From NCBI GenBank assembly GCA_041397305.1, contig JAWKWX010000002.1, positions 372,001 through 436,000 of the forward strand: 64,000 bases of DNA. The letters are read 5' to 3'. The stretch comes from TMP-24 sp041397305 (GTDB lineage: Bacteria; Pseudomonadota; Alphaproteobacteria; Rhodobacterales; Rhodobacteraceae). Positions 1 through 9,147 of this stretch are shown here, in pieces; within the stretch, counting starts at the first letter, position 1; every line of letters starts with the position of its first letter. The notes beneath the pieces are model-generated. The model did no database searches. It had not been told where the DNA came from and saw only the letters and a program-made list of their open reading frames with translations. A program made the translations under genes and the position numbers.

Positions 1-213
1 GCGGCGCGCTTCCGCGACAATGTCGAACTGAAGCCGCTGCCCATTCCGCCACTGTCCCGCCGCATCGCGCTGACGGCGCCGCGCGACGTGCTGGGGGTGA
101 TGCCCGCCGAGATTGCGGCGCGGCTTCGGCTGTTGCTGCAGGAGACAATCGTCGCGCCGGTTCTGGCAGAGCATCCCTGGATGGCGGGCGGCCTCGGGGT
201 GATTGCCGCCTGA
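1..213 (+). CDS. Probable LysR-type transcriptional regulator, C-terminal fragment
   Basis: An open frame enters from the left edge and ends at TGA 211-213, giving the last 70 residues of a protein. The tail has a beta-strand followed by a long helix rich in Ala/Arg/Leu and ends in HPWMAGGLGVIAA. The 'SRRIALTAPRD...PAEIAARLRLLLQETIVAP' style resembles the end of a LysR substrate-binding domain, where a final helix packs on the effector domain. The helix-turn-helix lies outside the window, so the family call is tentative. The gene converges on the polyamine operon, with a hairpin repeat between them. Confidence 0.45.
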   Translation, partial: AARFRDNVELKPLPIPPLSRRIALTAPRDVLGVMPAEIAARLRLLLQETIVAPVLAEHPWMAGGLGVIAA

Positions 214-269
214 GGACACCTTTCGTCGGGCTTCGCCCGTTCTCGCTCGGGGTGAAGGGCCCCGGGGGG

Positions 270-318
270 CGAGGGGGCTGGCTGCCCCCTCGCACTCCCC
301 CGCGAGTATTTTCAGACA
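270..318. repeat. Intergenic hairpin repeat, copy A (likely bidirectional terminator)
   Basis: Arms CGAGGGGGC (270-278) and GCCCCCTCG (284-292) form a perfect 9-bp stem with a 5-nt loop. They are followed by a C-rich box and TATTTT near 307-312. The same layout, a G/C-rich hairpin beside an AT box of the form aaATAytCC, recurs near 17.95, 41.62 and 42.79 kb. It lies between two convergent gene ends, which suits a terminator. Function is inferred from position. Confidence 0.6.
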
Positions 319-355
319 GAAAGTTGCAAGGCCGCTTGCCGGTGGCGGGATGCCG

Positions 356-1570
356 TCAGGCGGCGTCGGGTCGGGCGGCCTTGACCTGGCCGACAGCGGC
401 CAGAAGCGCGTCGGCGATGAAATCGAGCTCATGCCGCTTCAGCCGCGCGGGGAGCCTGAGGTCGCAGGCGCGCATCAGCATGGCGCGGGTCTTCGGCATG
501 TCGGGGAGATCGCCAAGGAACTGCCAGTTCCAGAAGGCGCGGGCATTGTCTTCCGACAGGCCGAAGATCTGCACCGAGATGCCGCGCTTCCTGGCTGCAT
601 CCTGGAAGGCGCGGGCCTCGGCGTCGGTCCATTGGCCGAGAAGGTTGAACTGCAGGCTGTCGGGCGCGCGTTCTTCCTGCGGCAGGGCCGGGGGCACGTC
701 GAGCCAGTCCGACCGGTTCAGCCGATCCGCGACATGATCATGGTTCGTGCGACCCGCGTTCACCCGGTTCCAGACCAACGGCAGTTGCGGGCGGATCACG
801 GCGGCCGACAGGTTCTGCATGCGCATGTTGTAGAGCGGCAGGCGGTTTTGCCAGTGCATGTAGCTGTTCTGCAGGCCGGGGTGCTTCTTCCAGTTCTGCT
901 CGTAGGCGCCCGACATGATCACGCATTTCGCCGCGATCTCGGGATCGTCGGTGATGAGTATCCCGCCTTCGCCCGCGTTCACGAGCTTGTAGGACTGGAA
1001 GGAGAAACAGCCGATCTTGCCGATCGTGCCAATGTTCCTCCCGTTCCATTTGGTGCCGAGCGAATGGGCGGCATCCTCGACAACCGGAATGCCGCGCGCG
1101 TCGCAGAGCGCCATGATCCGGTCCATGTCGGAGGTATGGCCTCGCATGTGGCTGATGAGGACGCAGGAGATATCGTCTTCGAGCCGCGCCTCGAAATCCG
1201 CCATGTCGACGCGGAAATTCGGGCCGACCTCGGCCAGGACCGGAACGCAGTCGGCGTGGACCACCGCCGAAGGGACGGCGGCGAAGGTGAAGGCGGGGAT
1301 GAGGACGCGCGCGCCCTTCGGCAGGTCGAGCGCCTTGAGCGAGAGAAAGAGCGCGGCCGAACAGGAAGAGACAGCGAGCGCATAGCGAGCGCCGAGGAGT
1401 TCGGCGAACTCCTGTTCCAGGAGCGCGACCGGCGCGCCTTCGGGCGCGGTATAGCGGAAGAGGTCGCCCGAAGTCAGGAGCCGCTCGATCTCGGCGCGTG
1501 CAGCCTCGGGGATGGGTTCGGCGTCATAGACATTCGGCGCGGCCATCTGGGCCAGACTGTCGGGAGCCAT
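356..1570 (-). CDS. DegT/DnrJ/EryC1/StrS-family PLP aminotransferase
   Basis: A 404-residue fold-type I PLP enzyme. The N-terminal part has the substrate/cofactor motif AVSSCSAALFLSLKAL (about 67-82). VVEDAAHSLG (about 163-172) carries the Asp that pairs with the pyridine nitrogen. The Schiff-base lysine is in FSFQSYKLVNAGEGG at about residue 195. DegT enzymes usually aminate nucleotide-sugar ketones, but this is the last gene of a minus-strand polyamine cluster, 84 nt downstream of the flavoprotein oxidase. It may instead process an amino-aldehyde or keto intermediate of polyamine breakdown. Family assignment is firm; substrate is inference. Confidence 0.85.
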   Translation of the reverse strand: MAPDSLAQMAAPNVYDAEPIPEAARAEIERLLTSGDLFRYTAPEGAPVALLEQEFAELLGARYALAVSSCSAALFLSLKALDLPKGARVLIPAFTFAAVPSAVVHADCVPVLAEVGPNFRVDMADFEARLEDDISCVLISHMRGHTSDMDRIMALCDARGIPVVEDAAHSLGTKWNGRNIGTIGKIGCFSFQSYKLVNAGEGGILITDDPEIAAKCVIMSGAYEQNWKKHPGLQNSYMHWQNRLPLYNMRMQNLSAAVIRPQLPLVWNRVNAGRTNHDHVADRLNRSDWLDVPPALPQEERAPDSLQFNLLGQWTDAEARAFQDAARKRGISVQIFGLSEDNARAFWNWQFLGDLPDMPKTRAMLMRACDLRLPARLKRHELDFIADALLAAVGQVKAARPDAA

Positions 1571-1653
1571 GCGTCACCTTTCCTGAAGGTCTTCTTCAGC
1601 TTTCCTGTAGCTGAAGTTGGCGCAGGCGTCCAAAGGATTTGTGACGGATCGGC

Positions 1654-2955
1654 TTAAATCCCCAACCGGTCGCGCATCGAGAACCAGGTCATCGCCAGGA
1701 CCAGGAGCGGCCAGCGCATCGCCGGGCCGCCCGGAAAGCGGTGGATGGGGACGGATGCCATCACGTCGAACCGTTCGGCCTGGCCCGCGACCGCCTCGGC
1801 CAGAAGCCGGCCGGCCAGCGTGGCCATGGCGACCCCGTGGCCGGAATAGCCGGAGGCGGACAGGACGTTCGGCCTCACCCGCGCGAAGCAGGGCATGCGG
1901 TTCATGGTGATGGCGAGCGTGCCGCCCCAGGCATAATCGATCTTCACGTCCTTGAGGCCCGGATAGACTTCGAGCATCGGCTTGCGCACCGTCTTCACCA
2001 CATCGGGGAAGCGGTAGCCGTAGCTCTCGCCGCCGCCGAAGAGAAGGCGGTTGTCGTCGCTGAGGCGCCAGTAGTTCACCACGAACTTGGTGTCGGCGAC
2101 GGCGACATTCTCGCGCAGCACCTCGGACGCCCGGTCGCCCAGGGGTTCGGTCGCGACGACGAAATTGTTGATCGGCATCACGCGGGCGGCGACATGGGGT
2201 TCAAGCCCGCCGAGATAGCCGTTGCAGGCGAGAATCACATGGTCGCAGGTGACCCGGCCTTGCGACGTATGGATGGTGGGTCTCGTCCCGTGGTCGATGC
2301 GCTGGACCACGGAATTTTCGTGAAGATGCGCGCCTGCCTTATGCGCGGCACGTGCAAGACCCACCGCATAGTTCAGCGGGTGAACATGGCCCGCGCCACG
2401 GTCGATGTCGCCGCCCTTGTAGATCGGCGCGGGCAGGATTGTCTGCAGGCCCGCGTTGTCGAGAGGCGTGATACGGTCATACCCATAGTCGCGGGCCATC
2501 TTCTCGGCATACTGCCGGGCATGGTCGACTTCGCCTTGCGTGAAACAGGCGTGGGCGATCCCCTCGTGGAAGGTGCAGGGCATGTCATGGTCGCGGATGA
2601 GGGTCCGCACCATGTCGACCGATTCCAGCGACAGATCCCACAGCTGGCGGGCGTGATCCTTGCCCACGGTCTTTTCCAGCCAGTCCTGATCCTGGCGCTG
2701 GCCGGTGCCGACCTGTCCGCCGTTGCGGCCAGAGGCGCCGAAGCCTACGCGGTGGGCCTCCAGCAGCACGACATTCAGGCCGCGGTCCGCCAGATGCAGC
2801 GCCGCCGACAGGCCGGTATAGCCGCCGCCGACGATGCAGACATCGGCGCGGACCTCGCCTGTCAGCGCAGGGAAAGGCGCAAGGTCTGCGCGTGTGGCGG
2901 CATAGTAGGAGGCGGGGTAGGCCCCCGCCTTGTCGTTAGCGAAGAGAAGGTCCAT
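1654..2955 (-). CDS. puuB: FAD-dependent oxidoreductase, gamma-glutamylputrescine oxidase-like
   Basis: 433 residues of the DAO/GlyOx family. The FAD-binding Rossmann motif VCIVGGGYTGLSAALHLAD starts near residue 40 and is followed by LLEAHRVGFGASGRNGGQ, typical of PuuB/OrdL oxidases. A second FAD-contact motif, YSGHGVAMATLAG, lies near residue 380. PuuB oxidises gamma-glutamylputrescine to the aldehyde, releasing NH3 and H2O2. The start is 7 nt from the stop of the upstream puuA-like gene, so the two are probably co-transcribed. The symbol rests on family plus context; other gamma-glutamyl-amines are possible substrates. Confidence 0.8.
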   Translation of the reverse strand: MDLLFANDKAGAYPASYYAATRADLAPFPALTGEVRADVCIVGGGYTGLSAALHLADRGLNVVLLEAHRVGFGASGRNGGQVGTGQRQDQDWLEKTVGKDHARQLWDLSLESVDMVRTLIRDHDMPCTFHEGIAHACFTQGEVDHARQYAEKMARDYGYDRITPLDNAGLQTILPAPIYKGGDIDRGAGHVHPLNYAVGLARAAHKAGAHLHENSVVQRIDHGTRPTIHTSQGRVTCDHVILACNGYLGGLEPHVAARVMPINNFVVATEPLGDRASEVLRENVAVADTKFVVNYWRLSDDNRLLFGGGESYGYRFPDVVKTVRKPMLEVYPGLKDVKIDYAWGGTLAITMNRMPCFARVRPNVLSASGYSGHGVAMATLAGRLLAEAVAGQAERFDVMASVPIHRFPGGPAMRWPLLVLAMTWFSMRDRLGI

Positions 2956-2962
2956 GGGCGCC

Positions 2963-4315
2963 TCAGACGTTGAGGAGCAGATGCTCCCGTTCCCACGGGC
3001 TGATGACTTCCAGGAATTCCTTGTATTCGTTGCGCTTCACGCTTTCGTAGACAAGGCAGAAATCCTCGCTCATCACATCGCGCAAGGGCTGTGCCTCTGC
3101 CAAGAGGTCGAGCGCCTGGCCGAGCGTCAACGGGATGTCATCGTCGAAATCGTTGAACTCGATATTGCGCTCGGGCTTGGGGTCGATCTTTTCCTTCAGG
3201 CCGAGATAGCCACAGGCGAGCGATGCCGCGATGCCGATGTAGGGATTGCAGTCCATGCCGGCGAGGCGGTTTTCCACCCGCCTGGCGGAAGGGGTAGAGA
3301 CCGGCACGCGCAGGCCGGTGGTGCGGTTGTCGCGACCCCATTCGACGTTGATCGGTGCGGCGAAGCCCGGAACGTAACGGCGGTAGCTGTTGACGTACGG
3401 GGCAAGGAGCGCGATCGCCGCAGGCAGGTATTTCTGCAGGCCGCCGATGAAATGGTGGAAGGCCTGGGTTTCCTTCTTCCCGTCGGAGAAGATGTTCTTG
3501 CCTGTCTCCTTCGACACCACCGAATGGTGGATATGCATGGCGCTGCCCGGTTCGCCCTCGATCGGCTTGGCCATGAACGTGGCATAGCAGTCGTGGCGCA
3601 GCGCCGCTTCGCGGATCAGCCGCTTGAAGAAGAAGATCTCGTCGGCAAGTTTCACCGGGTCGCCGTGGGCGAGGTTGATCTCGATCTGGCCCGAGCCGCC
3701 TTCCTGCAGGATGCCGTCGATCTCGAAGCCCTGGGCCTCGGCAAAATCGTAGATGTCGTCGATCACCTGGCCATATTCATCGACCGCCGACAGCGAATAG
3801 GCCTGTTTGGCGGCGGCGCGGCGGCCCGAGCGGCCCATGGGCGGGATGACCGGCAGGTTGGGGTCGATGTTGCGGGCGACGAGGAAGAATTCCATCTCGG
3901 GCGCGATGACCGGGGTCAGACCTTCGGCCTCGAACAATGCGACGACACGCTTGAGGACGTTGCGGGGTGCGGTGGGCACCATGTTGCCTTCGTCGTCGAT
4001 CACGTCATGGATGACCTGCAGGGTCGGATCGCTCGCCCAGGGGGCTGCGGTCGCGGTAGAATAGTCGGGCACGAGCACCATGTCGGGCTCGGTGAAATCG
4101 CCCAGGGGATTGTCGGCCCATTCGCCGGTGATCGTCTGCAGGAAGATCGAATTCGGCAGGAAGAACGACTTCTGCTTGGCGAATTTCGAGGCAGGCATCG
4201 CCTTGCCGCGCGCCACACCGGCAATGTCGGAGACGATGCATTCCACTTCGTCGACACGGCGCCCGCCAATATAGTCGCGGGCTGCTTGCGGCAGTTTCTG
4301 GGTCCAGTCGGACAT
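2963..4315 (-). CDS. puuA: Glutamine synthetase family protein, gamma-glutamylpolyamine synthetase-like
   Basis: 450 residues of the type III glutamine synthetase-like family. The beta-grasp region carries VECIVSDIAGVARGKAMPA (about 24-42), the variant seen in PuuA-type ligases. The catalytic domain contains APEMEFF (metal-binding Glu), GSGQIEINLAHGD, MHIHHSVV (metal-binding His), the RDNRTTGLRVP segment and RRVENRLAG (catalytic Arg region). It would ligate glutamate to a diamine using ATP. It sits 8 nt downstream of the amidotransferase gene and 7 nt upstream of the oxidase gene, consistent with one operon for the gamma-glutamylation route. Exact amine substrate is not visible. Confidence 0.82.
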   Translation of the reverse strand: MSDWTQKLPQAARDYIGGRRVDEVECIVSDIAGVARGKAMPASKFAKQKSFFLPNSIFLQTITGEWADNPLGDFTEPDMVLVPDYSTATAAPWASDPTLQVIHDVIDDEGNMVPTAPRNVLKRVVALFEAEGLTPVIAPEMEFFLVARNIDPNLPVIPPMGRSGRRAAAKQAYSLSAVDEYGQVIDDIYDFAEAQGFEIDGILQEGGSGQIEINLAHGDPVKLADEIFFFKRLIREAALRHDCYATFMAKPIEGEPGSAMHIHHSVVSKETGKNIFSDGKKETQAFHHFIGGLQKYLPAAIALLAPYVNSYRRYVPGFAAPINVEWGRDNRTTGLRVPVSTPSARRVENRLAGMDCNPYIGIAASLACGYLGLKEKIDPKPERNIEFNDFDDDIPLTLGQALDLLAEAQPLRDVMSEDFCLVYESVKRNEYKEFLEVISPWEREHLLLNV

Positions 4316-4323
4316 GAATCACA

Positions 4324-5007
4324 CTATTTGTTGCGGTTTTGCTTGAAGAAGTCCGCGATCCGGTCCGCAACCGCGGCAGCGTCGTTGTCATGCCCGAGCT
4401 TCGCGGCGGCCGCCGCCATCACGTCGGGGGGCACAACTCCCGGCGCGCGGGTCCGAAGAAGCCCGTCGACGAATTCATCCTTGAATTCGGGATGGGCCTG
4501 GACCGTGAAAGCGAGGTCGCCGTAGACAAGCGCCGCGTTTTCACAAAAGTCGTTCGAGGCGCAGACCGTCGCGCCATCGGGAATCTTGGTCACCTGGTCG
4601 CGGTGCCAGGCGTTCAGCTTGATCGTCTGGCCGTCGAAATCATATTCCGTGGGGCCGACCGCCCAACCCTCGCCATAGCGTTCGACCTTGCCGCCCATCG
4701 CCTGGGCGATGATCTGGTGGCCAAAGCAGATGCCGACCATCGGCACCTTTTCGGCGATGGACTTGCGGATGAAGTCTTCCAGCGGCCGGATGAACGGGTG
4801 GTCCTCGTAGGCGCCATGGCGCGATCCGGTGATCAGCCAGCCGTCGCAATCATGGACGGAAACCGGAAACTGCATCGCTTCGACATGATAGCTGCGAAAC
4901 TGCAGGCCGCGGTTGGCCAGCAGCTCGCGGAAGAAATCCGGATAATCGCCCATGTCGTCGCGCAACGTATCGGGCGCCTGTCCGGTCTGCAGAATGCCGA
5001 TCAGCAT
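4324..5007 (-). CDS. Class I glutamine amidotransferase, gamma-glutamyl hydrolase-like (PuuD role)
   Basis: 227 residues of the GATase1 fold. The nucleophile elbow VGICFGHQIIAQAMGG puts the catalytic Cys at about residue 94. VQAHPEF at about 171-177 supplies the catalytic His and Glu, so the triad is complete. The gene lies between two glutamine-synthetase-like genes in the polyamine operon, so the likely job is hydrolysis of gamma-glutamyl-aminobutyrate or a related amide. It is closer in type to GuaA-like stand-alone amidotransferases than to the classic PuuD (peptidase C26), so I leave the symbol empty. Confidence 0.8.
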   Translation of the reverse strand: MLIGILQTGQAPDTLRDDMGDYPDFFRELLANRGLQFRSYHVEAMQFPVSVHDCDGWLITGSRHGAYEDHPFIRPLEDFIRKSIAEKVPMVGICFGHQIIAQAMGGKVERYGEGWAVGPTEYDFDGQTIKLNAWHRDQVTKIPDGATVCASNDFCENAALVYGDLAFTVQAHPEFKDEFVDGLLRTRAPGVVPPDVMAAAAAKLGHDNDAAAVADRIADFFKQNRNK

Positions 5008-5117
5008 GAAAATCTCTTGGTTTCAGGGTCTCTGACTTAGGTAAACCCGCGCCCGCTGTCTGGCAAGGCGGGACGGGCCGGAAAGCGGGACGGGCAGGCC
5101 GCCCGTCCCGCCGCGCA

Positions 5118-6453
5118 TCAGACGGTATCGAGGTAGATCTCGGTCTGTTCGGTCGGCGACAGCTCCGCCATATAATGCAGTTCCTGCCGCTTGGTCAGAA
5201 CGAGGTTGGTGATCAGTTCCTTCGGAAAGATGCGGGCCATCTTCTCGCTTTTCTCGAAGACATTGATCGCCTCTTCCCAGGTGTCGGGGATCAGCGGCAG
5301 GTCGAGCGCATAGGCGTTGCCGGTGATCGGCGGCGGCGGCTGCATCTTTTCCTCGATGCCAATGAGTGCGGCGCCGAGGATCGCGGCCAGCATGAGGTAG
5401 GGGTTCACGTCACCGCCTGCCGTCCGATGTTCGATCCGCCGCGCGGCCGCACTGCCCGAAGGGATGCGGATCGCCGAGGTGCGGTTCTCATAGGCCCAGC
5501 AGACCGCGTTCGGGGCGTGCGCCTCGGGCACCAGACGTTCGTAGCTGTTGGCATGGGGCGCGAAAAGCAGCGCGGAATCGTTCATCGCCCAGAGGCATCC
5601 CGCGACGGCATTCTTCAGAAGGTCAGAGCCTTCCGGCCCGCCGTTCGAGAAGACGTTGTTTCCGGCCGAGTCAATCACCGAGAAATGGGTGTGCAGGCCG
5701 TTGCCGGAATATTCCGGATAGGGCTTGGCCATGAAGCTTGCCGCAAAGCCGTGGCGGCGGGCGAGGCCCTTCACCAGCATCTTGAAGAACCAGGCATCGT
5801 CGGCCGCGCGCAGCGCGTCGTCCTGGTGCATCAGGTTGATCTCGAACTGGCCGAGGCCGGATTCCGAGATGGCCGTGTCGGCCGGAATATCCATCCCCGC
5901 AGGCGTCGTAGAGGTCGGTGAAGAAAGTGTCGAAAGCATCGAGCGCCCGGATCGACAGGATCTCGGCCGCCTTGCGGCGCTTGCCCGACCGGGGCGAGGG
6001 CGGAACCTGCAGCGTCTTGCCGCTGTCGTCGATCAGGAAGAATTCCAGCTCCATCGCGCAGACCGGCGTCAGGCCCCGCGCCTTGTAGCGGTCGACGACG
6101 GCGCGCAGGGCATGGCGCGGGTCGCCCTCGTAGGGGCGGCCGTCCTCGCGGTACATCCAGATCGGCAGAAGCGCGGTCGGCGCCTCGAGCCAGGGCATCG
6201 GCATGTAGCCGCGCTCGGTCGGCTTGAGAATGCCGTCGGCGTCGCCGCTTTCGAACAAGAGCGGGCTGTCCTCGATATCCTCGCCCCAGATGTCGAGGTT
6301 CAGGACCGACATCGGGAAACGCGTTCCCTCCGTCGCCACTTTCTCTGCAAAGCGGGCAGGAATGCGCTTGCCGCGCGCCTGCCCGTTCAGATCCGCTGCA
6401 GCTACACGGATCGTGCGCACCTGAGGGTGCTTTCTGAGCCAGTCTTTCATCAT
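5118..6453 (-). pseudogene. Second glutamine synthetase family (puuA-like) gene, interrupted by a frameshift
   Basis: Two overlapping minus frames together cover one PuuA-like ligase of about 445 residues. The upstream frame (from ATG 6453 or 6450, MMKDWLRKHPQ...) carries the beta-grasp, AMELEFFLID and runs to FFTDLYDACG. The downstream frame resumes at MDIPADTAISESGLGQFEIN and continues through GNGLHTHFSV, YENRTSAIRIP and RRIEHRTAGG to the end at 5118. The switch falls at the CCCC run 5895-5898: one base too many or two too few. Both halves keep all family motifs, so this is either a sequencing indel or a very recent inactivation. It is probably co-regulated with the downstream puu genes. 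Confidence 0.8.
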
Positions 6454-6623
6454 CTGTCGCAGCCAGGGCCCGGTTCCATCCGCGCCGCCCGCCGGACCCA
6501 TGGGGCCCGGAAGCGGGGATGGGGACCATGCCCTTGGTCCTTTCTCCCGTTACGACCAATCCCATCCGTCCCGGAAGTCAGGTGCCGAACGCCGCTATCG
6601 CAGTCCGGGCGGATGCCCGGTGA

Positions 6624-6635
6624 ATTTGATCAAAT
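6624..6635. promoter_or_regulatory. 12-bp perfect palindrome upstream of the puu-type genes
   Basis: ATTTGATCAAAT at 6624-6635 is a perfect palindrome and locally AT-rich in a 190-nt gap otherwise very GC-rich. It lies between the permease stop (6644) and the start of the glutamine-synthetase-like gene (6453), on the promoter side of the catabolic genes. It could be an operator for a polyamine-responsive repressor. The 190-nt gap holds no credible ORF. Confidence 0.35.
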
Positions 6636-6643
6636 AACAGATA

Positions 6644-7483
6644 CTACCGGATCAGCTGCGGACGCAAGCGGATTCTTGCTTTCAGGTTCTGGGGCAGGTG
6701 GCGGTTCAGCCGGCTGTTCACCCGGCCAAAGACCCAGGTGAGGGCCAGGGTGATCAGGATGAAGTAGAGGGCGATGACCGGATAGGCCATGAACGGGTTG
6801 AAGGTCTTGGCCGAGAAGTAGGAGGCGTAATAGAGCGCGTCGCCCTGCTGGCGGAAGGCCGGAAAGCCCGAGAAGAAGACGAGTGTCGTGGCCTGGAAGA
6901 GGAAGATCGCCTCGTTCGTATAACTGGGCCAGGCCAGCCGCATCATCGTGGGCCACATCACCCGGCGAAAGCGCGGCCACCCCGACATGCCGTAGGCATC
7001 GGCCGCCTCGATATCGCCTTTCGGGATCGAATTCAGCGCGCCGTAGAAGATCTCGCCGGCATAGGCGGCGGTGTTGAGCGTCAGGACGATGAGCGCGCCG
7101 AGCCAGGCCTTGGTCAGCCACGAAGTCTCGACCGTGATCGTGGTGAAGCCGAGCGGCAGGTCGAAGCCAACGCGCGGCAGAAGGACGAAACTTTCATAGG
7201 CCAGGAAGAACTGGATGAAGAGCGGCGAGCCCCGGAAGACGAAGATGAACCATTCGGCGGGCTTGCGGACCCAGACATTGTGGCTGGCCTTGGCGACCGC
7301 GACGGCGTTGGCGATGAAGAAGCCGAAGAAGAGCGCGAGGATGCCGAAGTAGAAGTTCCAGATGAAGCCGGAGCCGATGAGCACGAAATGTTCGCAGAGC
7401 GTGAAGTCCGACTTGGGCAGAAGCCGCTCGCCGATGCCGACCGAACGCAGGCCGTAGTCGAGAAGGGTCTGGTAACAGCTCAT
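6644..7483 (-). CDS. Polar amino-acid ABC transporter permease (HisM/ArtM type)
   Basis: 279 residues with several hydrophobic helices. The EAA loop is recognisable as IPKGDIEAADAYGMSGWPRFRRVMWP (about 150-176), the contact point for the ATPase in the His/Glu/Gln/Arg permease family. FVFRGSPLFIQFFLAYE is the usual PF00528 amino-acid permease signature. It overlaps the other permease by 4 nt (start ATG 7483, partner stop 7480-7482). It forms the inner-membrane heterodimer of the importer encoded by the next three genes upstream. Neighbouring puu genes suggest a polyamine, ornithine or gamma-glutamyl substrate; basic amino acids are equally possible. Confidence 0.85.
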   Translation of the reverse strand: MSCYQTLLDYGLRSVGIGERLLPKSDFTLCEHFVLIGSGFIWNFYFGILALFFGFFIANAVAVAKASHNVWVRKPAEWFIFVFRGSPLFIQFFLAYESFVLLPRVGFDLPLGFTTITVETSWLTKAWLGALIVLTLNTAAYAGEIFYGALNSIPKGDIEAADAYGMSGWPRFRRVMWPTMMRLAWPSYTNEAIFLFQATTLVFFSGFPAFRQQGDALYYASYFSAKTFNPFMAYPVIALYFILITLALTWVFGRVNSRLNRHLPQNLKARIRLRPQLIR

Positions 7484-8361
7484 CGCCCGGCCCTCCGCTG
7501 CCGTTCACCTGCAAGCGTGGCCTGCCCGCGGCTCAGTTTGCTGGTCAGCCGACCCAGGATCATCTCTGACCCCTTGGTCATCAGAAGGTAGAAGACCAGA
7601 AGGATCAGGAAGTAATAGACCCGCCAGTCCGCGTGCGGATAGTCGAAATGTTCGGTCTTGTAGCCGCCGATCTCGCGCGCCCAGTAGACCACGTCCTGGA
7701 TGCCCAGGATGAAGAGCAGGGGTGTCGCCTTGATGAGGATCATCCACAGGTTCGACAGGCCCGGCAGCGCGTAGGTCCACATCTGCGGCACCATGATGCG
7801 CCAGAAAGACTGCCGGTCGCTCATTCCGTAAGCCTCGGCAGTTTCCATCTGCGACCGGGGCACCGCCTGCATGGCACCATAGATCACGCTGGCCGCGAAG
7901 GCGCCGAAGACGACGGCGAAGGCAATGACGGCAAGCGCGAAGGCATAGAGGTCATGGTAGATCTGCGGGCTGGTCGACAGCGGGAACTTCGCCTCTGGGC
8001 AGACGACGAAATCGCTGCCGCGAAAGATCGGTTCGGTCCATTGGGGGCATTTGACCTTGTGGCGGATCATTTCCAGCGCCTGGTCCATCGCGATCGGCAC
8101 GAAGAGGAAGAAGACGATATCCGGCACGCCCCGCGTCATGGCGGAATAGCCCTTGCCGAAAAGGCTCAGGGGCGTGAAGCGCGACCGGGCCGCCATGGCG
8201 CCGCCAAAGCCGAAGGCCAGCGCGACCGGCGCGGTGACGGCCAGAAGGATCAGGACGATGAAGAACGAGCGGTAGAAGAGCAGCTGCTTGCCCGAGGTCA
8301 GGTAGCAGAGAAACCAGCTCAGACCTTCAAGGGTCTTGGGATCGGCGCAACTGTCGAACAT
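7480..8361 (-). CDS. Polar amino-acid ABC transporter permease (HisQ type)
   Basis: 293 residues. A short N-terminal extension precedes the first membrane helix (FYRSFFIVLILLAVTAPVALAFG). The permease signature is MTRGVPDIVFFLFVP, and the EAA loop is VPRSQMETAEAYGMSDRQSFWRIMVP near residues 190-215. A soluble loop of about 60 residues between helices (KCPQWTEPIFRGSDFVVCPEA...) contains two Cys and is longer than in E. coli HisQ. It starts 60 nt after the binding-protein stop and overlaps the second permease by 4 nt. Confidence 0.85.
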   Translation of the reverse strand: MFDSCADPKTLEGLSWFLCYLTSGKQLLFYRSFFIVLILLAVTAPVALAFGFGGAMAARSRFTPLSLFGKGYSAMTRGVPDIVFFLFVPIAMDQALEMIRHKVKCPQWTEPIFRGSDFVVCPEAKFPLSTSPQIYHDLYAFALAVIAFAVVFGAFAASVIYGAMQAVPRSQMETAEAYGMSDRQSFWRIMVPQMWTYALPGLSNLWMILIKATPLLFILGIQDVVYWAREIGGYKTEHFDYPHADWRVYYFLILLVFYLLMTKGSEMILGRLTSKLSRGQATLAGERQRRAGR

Positions 8362-8421
8362 GGGAATGGCCCGGATGGGGGGAAGGGGCGCGCGTCACGC
8401 ACGCGCCCCGACCGATGCAGC

Positions 8422-9147
8422 TTACCAGGTGACCGCGTTCTCGCCGAACCACTTGACGATCATCGCATTGAGCGAGCCATCGTCTTTCATCGAAGCGATC
8501 GCCGCGTCGAACTTGGCCTTGAGTTCGGTGTCGCTCTTGCGCAGGCCGATCCCGACGCCGCCGCCCAGCGGAACCGGCTCGCCGACGACCATCAGTTCGC
8601 CATTCGATTCCGCCACGACCGGCGCCAGGTAGTCACGGTCGGCGAAGACCGCGTCGGCCTCGCCGTTGCGTACCGCGGCGATGGTCTCGTCGCCGGTGGC
8701 ATATTCTGCCAGCGTCATGCCCTGCTCGGCGATGTAGCCAGCTTGAATGGTCGAGGTCTGCGCCGCGATCACGCCGCCCTTCAGGTCGGCATCAGCGGTT
8801 TTGCCGACAAAGACGGACGGAGTCGGCGGCTGATAGGGCTCGGAGAAGTCGATGACTTCCTTGCGCTCGTCGGTGATCGACATGGCGGCGATGATCGTGT
8901 CGTAGTTGCCCGACACGAGGTTCGGGATGATCGAATCCCATTCGTTCGTCACCCATTCGCACTTGAGTTCGGCGCGCTTGCACAGCTCGTCGCCCAGCTC
9001 ACGCTCGAACCCGTCGACCTCACCCTTGTCGTTGATGAAGTTCGCGGGAGGATAGGCACCCTCCGTGCCCATGCGGATCACGTCCTGCGCGAGGCTGACG
9101 CCCGCGGTCAGCGCGACGATCGCGGTGGTAAGGATCAGTTTCTTCAT
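8422..9147 (-). CDS. Periplasmic substrate-binding protein of the polar amino-acid ABC transporter
   Basis: 241 residues with a clear signal peptide (MKKLILTTAIVALTAGVSLAQ, cleavage after Ala about 20). The mature part is SBP family 3: MGTEGAYPPANFINDKGEVDGFERELGDELC, then ELKCEWVTNEWDSIIPNLVSGNYDTIIAAMSIT, the standard ligand-pocket strands of the ArgT/HisJ/GlnH group. Two Cys in CKRAELKC may form a disulphide as in HisJ. The order is ATPase, binding protein, permease, permease. The 188-nt gap upstream (9148-9335) has a G/C hairpin near 9180-9197 and no gene; it may adjust expression relative to the ATPase. Confidence 0.88.
   Translation of the reverse strand: MKKLILTTAIVALTAGVSLAQDVIRMGTEGAYPPANFINDKGEVDGFERELGDELCKRAELKCEWVTNEWDSIIPNLVSGNYDTIIAAMSITDERKEVIDFSEPYQPPTPSVFVGKTADADLKGGVIAAQTSTIQAGYIAEQGMTLAEYATGDETIAAVRNGEADAVFADRDYLAPVVAESNGELMVVGEPVPLGGGVGIGLRKSDTELKAKFDAAIASMKDDGSLNAMIVKWFGENAVTW

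Noticed and set aside
203..1657. Plus-strand frame of 484 codons opposite the DegT aminotransferase
   Set aside because: The DegT gene has all family motifs; the opposing frame has none and covers the hairpin repeat.
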